Shown: one piece after another, positions 8,887 to 17,382 of the stretch | Layout: every line of letters starts with the position of its first letter | Numbering within the stretch: position 1 is the first letter of the stretch | DNA from: Cyanidium caldarium | Lineage: Eukaryota; Rhodophyta; Bangiophyceae; Cyanidiales; Cyanidiaceae | Direction of reading: 5' to 3' | Length of the DNA stretch: 64,000 nt | Assembly (NCBI GenBank): GCA_026184775.1 | Contig: JANCYW010000018.1 | Location: 1-64,000 of the forward strand | Program-made: the position numbers and the translations under genes | The notes under the pieces: generated by a model | Seen by the model: the letters and a program-made list of their open reading frames with translations, nothing else | Told to the model about the DNA's origin: nothing | Database searches by the model: none

Positions 8887-10530
8887 TTACAGGGCGAGCC
8901 GCCTCAGAGGATCGAGTTGACGCGCCCCGCGATTACTCCTCTTCTTGTTCTTCTTCTTCTTCCTGCTCTTCTTCACCGGCTCCTTCGCCACGCCATTGTT
9001 TGCAGGTAGCGCCTCGCGCAACGCCGCACACTTCAGCATGTACTCGGGGATATGCGCCAAGTGGGGCGACGCCCGCGCCGGCCGCATGACTCGGTCGTGC
9101 TGGAGCGCGTTCAAGTCGCGGCGCAGCAGCTCGTCGTTGCCCGATACGCGCCGCTGCAGCGTCTTCGAGTGCAGTATCTCGTCGCGCAACGCCTGCAGCT
9201 GTGCTTCCCGCACCGCCTGCCGCGTGCACGCGCACAGCGCATCCTCCACGCGATACCGAAACGTCTCCAGGGCCTCGGGCGCGATCGGCAACGGCGGCAT
9301 CGTCGTCGACGACGACGCCGGCAGCAACCGCCACAGCCGCGCCTCCTCGGCATCGCTGGCCACCAGCGCCAGCACCGAACCACGGCGGCCCGCGCGGCCG
9401 GTGCGCCCAGAGCGATGCATAAAGCGCTCGGCCGTATCCGGCAGCTGCACGTGCACCACAAACGCCACGTGCGTAAAGTCCATTCCGCGCGCGGCCGAAA
9501 ACCCCCGTCGCTCCGCGACATCCGCCTCGTCGGTGGCGATCAGCAGATCGAACAGGCCGGCCTGAAATTGCGCCACACAGTGCGCTCGCGATCGCGCCGG
9601 TAGATCCGCATTCAACACCGCGCTCGATATGCCGAAGCGGTCCAGGAACAGTTTGAGGCGGTAGGCGCTGGCCACGTCGTTGACAAACCACAACATGCGA
9701 CCGTGCAGCACCCGCAACCGCAACGCCGTGTACAGCCACAACAACTTGTCGTCGGCACTCTGCACCCGCGCCATCCAATACTGCACCCGAGCGTCACTTT
9801 GTCCCTGGTGATCCCACTCGGCCTCCACCCGCACCGCCTCCGGTTGCCGCAACGCCAGCGCCCGCAACTGCTCCACCTCCTCGTCCAGCGTGGCACTCAC
9901 CAAAATGCCCTGAGCGGTGCGCGGCGTCAACCGCACCACCGCCTCCACCTCCTCCTTGTGGTCGGTGAACGACAGCACCAGATCGGCCTCGTCCACCACC
10001 AACACCACCAACGAGCTGGCGGCGCCGGTCGTCAGCACCCGACTCAGCACCGCCGGCGTGCCGATCACCACCGACGCCGACAACAACCGCATCCGCGACG
10101 ACTGCTCAACATCGTCCCCCTCCTCCCCCACCAACACCAGAGCGTGCAGCGGCGTGTCCGCCAGCAGCGCCCGAAACACCCCACCCACCTGCTGCGCCAG
10201 ATCCTGCGTGGGCACCACCACCAACGCCCGCATCACCTCCCCATCCATACCACCACCCACAGCCTCATCATATCGTCGCAACACCCGATGTACCACTGGC
10301 AACGCATAAGCACCGGTCTTGCCCGACCCGGTCGGCGCACACGCCACCACATCGCGACCGCCCACCGCCGACGGGATGACCGAGGACTGCACCGGCGACG
10401 GTGCCCTCCAATGCAGTCTCCGACGCACAGCACTCACCACTCGCTCATCCAGTCCCAGCGCTGCGAATGTGGAAGGTGCACGTGTTCCCGGCGTCTGGTC
10501 CGTGCTCGCCCGCGGTGATGAGCTCCTCAT
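8887..10530 (-). CDS. DBP9: DEAD-box RNA helicase, DBP9/DDX56 type
   Basis: This 547-residue protein has the full DEAD-box set: a Q-motif region (SPVQSSVIP), Walker A APTGSGKT at about 65-72, DEAD at 180-183, SAT at 212-214, and HRSGRTGRAG in the second RecA domain. The DEADLVLSF phrase and the RGMDFTHVAFVVHVQLP segment are typical of the Dbp9/DDX56 subfamily, a nucleolar helicase needed for 60S ribosome assembly. The tail ends in a Lys/Arg-rich stretch near residues 520-540, a likely nucleolar signal. Start choice is the ATG at 10530; the 53 codons further upstream encode simple Cys/Val and Arg/Asp repeats from promoter DNA. It shares a divergent ~200 bp promoter with the rhomboid gene. Confidence 0.88.
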   Translation of the reverse strand: MRSSSPRASTDQTPGTRAPSTFAALGLDERVVSAVRRRLHWRAPSPVQSSVIPSAVGGRDVVACAPTGSGKTGAYALPVVHRVLRRYDEAVGGGMDGEVMRALVVVPTQDLAQQVGGVFRALLADTPLHALVLVGEEGDDVEQSSRMRLLSASVVIGTPAVLSRVLTTGAASSLVVLVVDEADLVLSFTDHKEEVEAVVRLTPRTAQGILVSATLDEEVEQLRALALRQPEAVRVEAEWDHQGQSDARVQYWMARVQSADDKLLWLYTALRLRVLHGRMLWFVNDVASAYRLKLFLDRFGISSAVLNADLPARSRAHCVAQFQAGLFDLLIATDEADVAERRGFSAARGMDFTHVAFVVHVQLPDTAERFMHRSGRTGRAGRRGSVLALVASDAEEARLWRLLPASSSTTMPPLPIAPEALETFRYRVEDALCACTRQAVREAQLQALRDEILHSKTLQRRVSGNDELLRRDLNALQHDRVMRPARASPHLAHIPEYMLKCAALREALPANNGVAKEPVKKSRKKKKNKKRSNRGARQLDPLRRLAL

Positions 10531-10733
10531 GTCTCCGCCGAGGTGTGGGCGGGTGTGTGTGCACGTTACGCCGCAGCGCCATCCCCGATGTCGCCGATCG
10601 ATCGATCGATCGATCGCATCGCGACGACGACGGCGTGACGAGACGATCGTGCGCCCGGGAGGTGTACACACGCACACGCACACGCACACGCCGCTGGGGC
10701 GTATCGGTGCAGAGGGTGACGCTCAGAGGCGCG
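10531..10733. promoter_or_regulatory. Divergent promoter DBP9 / rhomboid with GATC repeat
   Basis: About 200 bp separates the two divergent starts. It contains a perfect (GATC)n run around 10594-10616, GTGTGTGTGCACGT near 10553, and a CACACG run near 10665-10690. No clear TATA box is seen. The simple repeats are what make frames extend from both genes into this region. Confidence 0.5.
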
Positions 10734-11789
10734 ATGAGAAAGTCAGGAAAGTGGAGTGTGGGTTTCGTGAGTGCGTGTTCCGTGCAGTGTGCCGTAACAC
10801 CGAGTCATCGGGTTGTGTGCCGGGATCGCCCGACACCCAACACCCGTCGGGAGACGAGGTGTGGGGGCAGCCGTTGCTCCGCCCTCAACGACCCGCTTTC
10901 GGGAGGGGGTTCGAATGACCGTCCACCGCCTTCCACACCTCGCCGTGGCCGTCGTCGTTGGTGGCCATTCGATGGCGACGACGGCGACAATCGACTGCCG
11001 TCTCCTCACTTGCTCCTGCTTATCGCGTCGAGCCGACGAGCGCCTTCGCTGCGCAAGTGGCGACCACGTCGGCGGGGTCGCGGCGACGCGCGGGCAGTGC
11101 GCTGTCCCGGGCGTGACTATTGCGTCACCCGCGATGCCTCCGTAACGGACGCGTTGACCGTCATCACGATCGCCTCGTTTGTGCTGCAGATGTTGGCGGG
11201 GTCGTCGTGGGTGATGGCAGGCGCCAAAGTGAACGACGCGATCCGCGCCGGCGAGTACCACCGTCTCATCACGCCGCTCTTCCTGCACGGCAACGCGCTA
11301 CACCTGTTGGTGAACGTATCGTCGCTGCGCAGCCTCGGCCCGCAGGTGGAGGCCACGCACGGGCACTGGCGATACGCCCTGCTGTATCTGTGCAGCGGCC
11401 TGGCGGGCAATGCGCTCTCGTATCGCGCCAGCCCCGCCGCGTCGGTCGGCGCCAGCAGCGCCATCTTCGGCCTGGTCGGGGCACTGGGGACGTTTTACGC
11501 GCAGAATGGCGATTTCTACGGCCGTCCCTACAGCCAGATGGTGCTGCGCAACGTGGCGTGGGTGACGGTGTTGAATTTCGCGCAGGGCGTCGCCCCCGGC
11601 AGCCGCATCGACAACTACGGACACCTGGGCGGGCTGCTGGGCGGCGCGCTGTTCGGGGCGCTGTTCGGGCCGCGCCTATTCCTGGCGCCCGGCGGACGCA
11701 TTGTGGACATACCGGTGGTGCGGGGCGTGACGCATGCGATGTGGAGTGGCGAGTGGCGATGGCCGCTGCTCCTGCCGCCGCGCTCGTAA
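10734..11789 (+). CDS. Rhomboid protease, plastid RBL10-like
   Basis: This is a predicted intramembrane serine protease of 351 residues. The C-terminal two thirds are several membrane helices with the rhomboid landmarks HGNALHLLVN (between early helices), GASSAIFGLVG with the catalytic serine at about 241, and NYGHLGGLLGG with the catalytic histidine at about 297. The VNDAIRAGEYHRLITPLFLH and RIDNYGHLGGLLGG phrases resemble plant RBL10/RBL11 of the plastid envelope. The first ~130 residues are Arg/Ser/Pro-rich and would serve as a plastid transit peptide. The ATG at 10734 is my choice, but the frame is open further upstream into the DBP9 start, so the N-terminus is uncertain. It converges on DIS3 with 12 bp between stops. 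Confidence 0.82.
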   Translation: MRKSGKWSVGFVSACSVQCAVTPSHRVVCRDRPTPNTRRETRCGGSRCSALNDPLSGGGSNDRPPPSTPRRGRRRWWPFDGDDGDNRLPSPHLLLLIASSRRAPSLRKWRPRRRGRGDARAVRCPGRDYCVTRDASVTDALTVITIASFVLQMLAGSSWVMAGAKVNDAIRAGEYHRLITPLFLHGNALHLLVNVSSLRSLGPQVEATHGHWRYALLYLCSGLAGNALSYRASPAASVGASSAIFGLVGALGTFYAQNGDFYGRPYSQMVLRNVAWVTVLNFAQGVAPGSRIDNYGHLGGLLGGALFGALFGPRLFLAPGGRIVDIPVVRGVTHAMWSGEWRWPLLLPPRS

Positions 11790-11801
11790 TAACAGACCAA
11801 T

Positions 11802-14756
11802 CTACACCGGCTCCAGTCGCAGCCGATCGATGGCGGCCGCGCCGCGCACCACCCGCAGGCGCACGCGGCACGGCGCCAGCGCCCGATACACCGTGTTGCT
11901 GCGGGTGCCAGTCAGGGTGCCGCGCTCCGGATCCCACTGCCAGCGCTCGCGCTCCTCATCCACGTGCAGCACGCCCTCCAGCCCGTACTGCGGCAGCAAC
12001 ACCACCGCGCCATTGGCCAGCACCCGCAGCACGCGCGCCTCCGCCTCCACACACGCCTCCACGTCCGGCATCTGTTTCTGCAGGTGCAACAGCGCGTGCA
12101 GCGCCGAGCTGTCGCGTCCGGCATTCTGCGCGCTGCGATACCGCTCGTTGACGTGCTCGCACAGGCGCTGCATCGTGCGGTGATGCACCAGTTCGGGCAC
12201 TGCCGCGTCGTACCCCAAACACGCGGCCAACTGTCGATGCACGATGACATCGGCGTAGCGGCGGATCGGGGAGGTGAAGTGGGTGTACACCGGCGCCGCC
12301 AGTCCGTAATGATGATACTCGGCGGGCGCGCACAGGCCGGCCGAGAAATACACCGCCTGGGTCATGCAGCGCGTGGCCAGCACCCGCAACAGCGTGTCCA
12401 GCAGCGGGTCGGCGCGCCCGGCCGGCGACGCCGCCACCGCATCCAAACTCGCGGCCAACGCCTTCGACGACTCCACCTGCAGCGCGATGCCGGCGGCGCG
12501 TGCCACCTGCAACAGCGGTTCAAACTGTTCCGGCGGCGGTGACGGATGCCGGCGCAAGCACGCCGACTGCGGAAACGCCGTCAGCAGACGTTCCGCCACC
12601 GCCCCGTTGGCCAACAACATAAACTCCTCGATCAGGTGGTGGCTGTCGGCATCGGCGTGCTGCAGCGCGCTGTCGCCTTGCAGTGCCCGCTCCCCGCGGG
12701 CATCCACTTCGAAGCGGATCTCCGGCGAGGCCAGCGTCAGCGCCCCCGCCTCGATACGGCGGCGCCGCAACCGCTGCGCCAACGCGTTCAGCCGCCGCAG
12801 TGACGCACCCAGCGGCGCCTCCGCGGGTGTATCCTCCCCGTCTAGAATACGCTGCGCGGCCTCGTACGTCAGCGCTTGTCGCGAATGGATGACACTGCGC
12901 ACAAAGCGCGTCGAGCGCACCTCCGCCGTCTCCACATCCATCTCCAACAGCACCGAAAACGCCAGCCGATCCTCGCCCGGCTGCAGCGAACACAACCGAT
13001 TGGTGAGCAGGGACGGCAGCATCTCCAGACGCTGCCCCACCAGGTACACGGTGCTGCCACGTTCGCGCGCCTCCATATCCAGCGCACTGCCGTGGCGCAC
13101 AAACGCGGTGACGTCGGCAATGTGCACGCCCACCTCCACCCGCCGGGGCCTCGACGCGTCGTGATTCCCTTCATTTGTCTCGGGTGGCAACAGCCGACAA
13201 TGCAACGCATCGTCGATGTCGGTGCATCCGGGTGGGTCCACGCTCAGCACGTACTCGCCGCGCAAATCCTCCCGGCCCGCCATCAGCCGGTGCCCCTCGG
13301 CGGCGCCCGTGGCATCCCGCACCCGCCATGTGGACGGCGGCAGACATGCCAGGGCCGCGTCGGAGAACGGCCGCGTCACCACACCGTTCTCGATGAGTAG
13401 CACCTGCGTCTCGGTGTCCGGATCGCCGATCGGGCCGAGCGCCCGCACGAAATGTCCCTCGGGCAGCGGCAAGTGCCGCTCCCACCGATCCAACGCCACC
13501 GCGATGCGCTGACCCTGCAGCGCGGTGCGTTGTCGCGTAGACAGCAGGACACGCGGGACGCGTCGATCCACGGGCATGAATATCGCCCGCGTCGAGGCGC
13601 CACTGGCGGCGGCGTCGGCGGCGCCATCCTTGGGCGGCAACAGCGAACCGCAGTACTGCGAGCGCCAATTGCGGCGCATCACCGCCACCACGCGCCCCGT
13701 CGGCACCCGATCCACAGCGGGAGATGGTGGCGGTGCCGAATCGGTATCGACGGCGACTTGTGTATCGTTCGCCTCTTCCCCCTCGTTCTCTGCTCGCGGC
13801 AACCGCGACGGCGCTTGCGTCCACTGATCTACCCGCCGCTCCAGCTCCACCGCCACCGCATCGCCATCGATGCTGCGGTTCTGGCCGACACGCCCCACCA
13901 CATGCACCTCCACCGTCTGCCGTCCCTCACCCAACAACGCCCGCGCCTCGGCACCGACCGACGACAGGTCACGCACCTGCACCACACCCCGCTCGCGTGG
14001 AGCATATGCATGTGCCCGGTACGTGCCCAGGAGCACCCATCCCGACTCGATGCCGCGCTCCACCTCCGCCGCCGACCAGTGCTCCGGCACGCTCACCGAC
14101 GCGGCACCGTCGACCGCACCGGTCGCGGATACCGTCGACTGCCGTATCGACTCGCCCGCCCGCCGTATTCTCTCCCGCAAGTCGGCGTCATCGCCGTCCA
14201 CCCGGTCGGCCAGTTCCACCAACGATATCGCCACCAGGCCGTCCTGGTCGCGCGCCCGTCGCGCATTCTCCCGGTCCTCGGTGAGCAACACCACCGACGA
14301 AGCAGCACCCATGTCCCCGTCTATTTCCCGCTGCATCCACCGCACCGCACTCCGTATCAGCCGGTCATAATAGTCGTTGGGCGACTCGCCCCGGCGCCGC
14401 TCCACATACGCCCCGCGGCAGTGCTCGTTGCTGAAGCGATACAAGTGCCGCGCACCCGCGTCCGGCGACGCCAACAACTGCTGCACCCGCTCGTACACCT
14501 GCGCATCCCGCTTACGCACCTCCTCCATCACCGTCTGCAAGTATACCACCTCCTTGAGGGCCGCGTGCTCCAGCACCGACAGCGCGTGCAGCAGCACGTT
14601 GCTGTCCGGAACCAGCAACTGCCGCGCCAGGGTAGGCGCCGGCGGTATCGGCAAATCGTCCCGAAGGTAGTGATCTCGCGACACGTGGGTCACTGCAGTC
14701 GCACGGCCGTGCCCCATACCGCCTCTCGCCCGCTTCACAAACCGCTTGGTCTGCAT
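11802..14756 (-). CDS. DIS3: Exosome ribonuclease DIS3/RRP44
   Basis: The protein has 984 residues, the usual length for Rrp44. It begins with MQTKRFVKRARGG, typical of the family, then a PIN endonuclease domain (first acidic ligand in VPDSNVLLH at D51, and TEDRENARRA further on), two cold-shock-like OB regions, the RNB catalytic domain, and a C-terminal S1 domain. In the RNB domain DPPGCTDIDDALH supplies the four metal-binding aspartates at about 507, 513, 515 and 516, all intact. DIS3 is the active nuclease of the RNA exosome, degrading RNA 3' to 5' in nucleus and cytoplasm. The ATG at 14756 is chosen over an in-frame site 12 codons upstream because the family motif starts there. Confidence 0.95.
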   Translation of the reverse strand: MQTKRFVKRARGGMGHGRATAVTHVSRDHYLRDDLPIPPAPTLARQLLVPDSNVLLHALSVLEHAALKEVVYLQTVMEEVRKRDAQVYERVQQLLASPDAGARHLYRFSNEHCRGAYVERRRGESPNDYYDRLIRSAVRWMQREIDGDMGAASSVVLLTEDRENARRARDQDGLVAISLVELADRVDGDDADLRERIRRAGESIRQSTVSATGAVDGAASVSVPEHWSAAEVERGIESGWVLLGTYRAHAYAPRERGVVQVRDLSSVGAEARALLGEGRQTVEVHVVGRVGQNRSIDGDAVAVELERRVDQWTQAPSRLPRAENEGEEANDTQVAVDTDSAPPPSPAVDRVPTGRVVAVMRRNWRSQYCGSLLPPKDGAADAAASGASTRAIFMPVDRRVPRVLLSTRQRTALQGQRIAVALDRWERHLPLPEGHFVRALGPIGDPDTETQVLLIENGVVTRPFSDAALACLPPSTWRVRDATGAAEGHRLMAGREDLRGEYVLSVDPPGCTDIDDALHCRLLPPETNEGNHDASRPRRVEVGVHIADVTAFVRHGSALDMEARERGSTVYLVGQRLEMLPSLLTNRLCSLQPGEDRLAFSVLLEMDVETAEVRSTRFVRSVIHSRQALTYEAAQRILDGEDTPAEAPLGASLRRLNALAQRLRRRRIEAGALTLASPEIRFEVDARGERALQGDSALQHADADSHHLIEEFMLLANGAVAERLLTAFPQSACLRRHPSPPPEQFEPLLQVARAAGIALQVESSKALAASLDAVAASPAGRADPLLDTLLRVLATRCMTQAVYFSAGLCAPAEYHHYGLAAPVYTHFTSPIRRYADVIVHRQLAACLGYDAAVPELVHHRTMQRLCEHVNERYRSAQNAGRDSSALHALLHLQKQMPDVEACVEAEARVLRVLANGAVVLLPQYGLEGVLHVDEERERWQWDPERGTLTGTRSNTVYRALAPCRVRLRVVRGAAAIDRLRLEPV

Positions 14757-14912
14757 GACAGAGGGCGCACGGCATGAGGCCCACGACCGCACAGCCGGCC
14801 GCCGCCAACCCGTCGACGGGCGCGCGTTGCGATGCGATCGGCGCCTTGGCGGGCGGGCGCGTACGCGAAGGGGATCCCCGACGACGGTGGTGGTGCATGC
14901 TCCTCGTCATCT

Positions 14913-17081
14913 TTAGCGAATATGCACGCCGTGCAGGGCGCGCTGGGAGGAGGTGGTGGTGGTGGTGGTGGCGAGGTGAGAAGCAGTGGATAGCAGGGAG
15001 TGGTTGGCGACGGTATTCATAGAGACCGAGCCGGCGGCCTCGTACACGGACAGGTTGCGCGCGTGTTGTTGCGTGCTGGCGGCGGGGGTGGCGGCGGGGG
15101 TGGTGGTGGTGGTGGTGGTGGACACCTCGAACAGCGGTGTGGCGCGGATGTCGCCCGCAGTGGTGGTGGTGGTGGTGCTGGTGGTGGTACCGGGAGTGGC
15201 CGCAGGATGGGAGGCGGTGGCCAGGGCGTGGCGCAGTCGGGTGTTGCGGATACCGGGTCTGCATCCTGTCGTCGGGGGTCGCTGCGCTTGAGCCGGCGGC
15301 GGAAACACCTTCCAAAAGCGCAGCGTCTCGTCGGCGGCGCCGCTGACCACTGTCTGGCCGTCCGGTGAGGTGGCCAGGTGGAGGACGCGGGCGGTGTGGC
15401 CGGTGAGCTCGGTGAGCTTGGTCAGCGACGGATACTTCCACACGATCAGCTGGTGCTGGCTGAATCCGTGGCTGGTCACCAGCTCGCGGTGATGCCGACT
15501 CCACTGCACCGCACACACTTGGCTGTGGGTGTCGATGGCGTGCAGGCAGGCGCCGGTGTTGCTGTTCCAGATGCGCAGCATGCGATCCGCAGTGCCGCCG
15601 CCCGAGGCCAACAGGTGCGACTGCCACGGACACCACGCCAACGCCTTCACCGCCGCGGTGTGATGGTCGAGGGAGAAGCGCGGTCGCTGCCAACGGGCCG
15701 CGTCCCAAATGTTGAGCAGGTTGTCGTTGGCGCCCGACGCCAGCTGCATGCCGTTGGCGCTCCACTGCAGCCCGCACACCTCCTGCTGGTGCGCTTGCAG
15801 TGTGGCCACATGATGCTGTGCCTGTCGCACATCGTGCTGGTGGATGGTGGCATCGCGGCTGCCGCTGGAGAGTAGCGGGCCGTTCCACGCCAGTGCGCCC
15901 ACGCGCCCGGTGTGGCTGCGCATGCTGCGGAGGCGCCGGCCGGCGGCCGCATCCCACAGCTGCACCTGACACGAGTGGGTGCCCAGGGCGAGGTAGGCAC
16001 CCTCGTGGACCCACCGCACCGAGGTGATGAGGTCGTCAGACGCGGTGTCCGCCAGATCGACCAGCAGCTCAATGCCGCCGGTAGACGCGTTCCACAGGTA
16101 CACCGCCTGCCCGAGCGCCACCGCCAACACGTTGAACGAGCTCCAGTCGAGCAGGTTCAGGTAATAGTCGTCCACCATATCGGGTGCGTCCAGGATGCGT
16201 TCCGGCGCCGACGGGATGTGCCGCAGGGGCTTGCGGCGGCACGCCTCACCGAGGCGGTTCTGCGAATAGAGCACCGCGGAGGAGGAGGAGGAGGAGCTGG
16301 AGGAGCTGGAGCCGTCCAGTCGCGAGGCTTTGGGTTTGAACGCCATGATGCTCTCGCCGGTCACCGCGCTGCTGCTGTTACTCAAACGCTCACTGCCACA
16401 CGGGACACCATCGCCGATGTTCCCGGCAGGCGCTGCGGGCGTGTGTTGCACCAGCGAGGCGGCGCCGAGCTGCGTGGCCAACATGCCGCGGTACTCGCTC
16501 TGCTGCAGCAGCCGCTCCAGCTCGCCGGTGGTGAGCGAGCGCGTCTCCTGGGTGTCGTCGCGGCGGGCGGCGACATCGAACGTGGCGGTGAATTCGCCGG
16601 TCCAATCGGACACGCTGGACAGCGAGCGCGGCGGCGCGTCCCACGTGAGCGACCGCACCGTGCTGGGCGTGCTGACCGACGAGGTGGTGCCGCTGGCGCG
16701 TTCCCACGCACCGGCATCGTCGTCATCGTCTTCGGTGTCGGACAGAAGGCCGCGGTCTTTCCGACCACCCGGCGTACTGCGGAGCCGGTCGGCGTCGCGA
16801 CCGAGGGCGGTGGCCAGGGCGTGCCGGCCGACCTCCCAGTCCATAGCGGTGCGGTCGGGGATGAATCGATCACAAGGCGGCGAGCGCCGTTGTCGCTTGC
16901 GCGCCGCGGGAGTACGGCGTTTGGCGGACGGTGTGGCGAGGACACTGGCCGACGGACGTCGTTCCGGACGGTGACCGGTGGGCGTGACGGACGATCGGGC
17001 GGACAACAGCTGCTTTCGTCTCCATCGGGGCAGAGGGGCGGACGAACCGAGCGGCACGTCAAACACCTCTAGATCGTCCAT
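14913..17081 (-). CDS. CDC20: APC/C activator CDC20
   Basis: This WD-repeat protein of 722 residues activates the anaphase-promoting complex. The C-box is DRFIPDR at 71-77, followed by TAMDW as in plant CDC20. The CDC20-type lead-in to the propeller, PLRHIPSAPERILDAPDM then DDYYLNLLDWSS, precedes seven WD40 repeats. The protein ends in Ile-Arg, the conserved IR tail that docks on the complex. Unusual features are a long disordered N-terminal half with a poly-Ser run, and about 100 residues of Thr-rich sequence inserted between the propeller and the IR tail, encoded by GGT/TGG-type repeats at 15070-15190. The ATG at 17081 is preferred; the upstream neighbour codon is GTG. Confidence 0.92.
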   Translation of the reverse strand: MDDLEVFDVPLGSSAPLPRWRRKQLLSARSSVTPTGHRPERRPSASVLATPSAKRRTPAARKRQRRSPPCDRFIPDRTAMDWEVGRHALATALGRDADRLRSTPGGRKDRGLLSDTEDDDDDAGAWERASGTTSSVSTPSTVRSLTWDAPPRSLSSVSDWTGEFTATFDVAARRDDTQETRSLTTGELERLLQQSEYRGMLATQLGAASLVQHTPAAPAGNIGDGVPCGSERLSNSSSAVTGESIMAFKPKASRLDGSSSSSSSSSSSAVLYSQNRLGEACRRKPLRHIPSAPERILDAPDMVDDYYLNLLDWSSFNVLAVALGQAVYLWNASTGGIELLVDLADTASDDLITSVRWVHEGAYLALGTHSCQVQLWDAAAGRRLRSMRSHTGRVGALAWNGPLLSSGSRDATIHQHDVRQAQHHVATLQAHQQEVCGLQWSANGMQLASGANDNLLNIWDAARWQRPRFSLDHHTAAVKALAWCPWQSHLLASGGGTADRMLRIWNSNTGACLHAIDTHSQVCAVQWSRHHRELVTSHGFSQHQLIVWKYPSLTKLTELTGHTARVLHLATSPDGQTVVSGAADETLRFWKVFPPPAQAQRPPTTGCRPGIRNTRLRHALATASHPAATPGTTTSTTTTTTAGDIRATPLFEVSTTTTTTTPAATPAASTQQHARNLSVYEAAGSVSMNTVANHSLLSTASHLATTTTTTSSQRALHGVHIR

Positions 17082-17382
17082 CACGGAGAGATGCCGGCAG
17101 CGACAACAGCCAGGCGCCGGTGGTGCTCCGGGAGAGGAGGACGTGGTGGTGAAGCAGCACGACGTTTAGAGGGAGAGCGACCGGCACGACGAACGGGTAT
17201 CCGTGCGCGCGCGCGCGCGGCGGCCGGCTGGCCGTGTCGAAGCGCGTAACCGTTACAGATTTGCGGTGACGGTTTCGCTTTGCCGCCAATCCACAGCCGG
17301 CATCGCCACCGAACGTCGATTTCCGTAACGGTTCGTTGCCGTCGTGCGGCCCTCCGTGACCGGCTCTCGACACCGTCGCTTA
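17082..17382. promoter_or_regulatory. CDC20 promoter with MYB/MSA-like motifs
   Basis: About 300 bp upstream of CDC20 and downstream of the importin gene holds no gene. It contains GTAACCGTTAC at 17246-17255 and CCGTAACGGTTCG at 17323-17335, both with an AACGG core on one or both strands, a related GTGACGGTTT near 17266, and a CCAAT box at 17286-17290. AACGG cores are the binding site of three-repeat MYB proteins in the mitosis-specific activator element of plant G2/M genes, which include CDC20. There is also a (CG)n tract near 17200-17220. Confidence 0.45.

Noticed and set aside
10905-10925. A GGTTCGAAT sequence resembling a tRNA T loop
   Set aside because: The flanking bases do not pair as a T stem, no acceptor or anticodon arm is near, and it lies inside the rhomboid frame.
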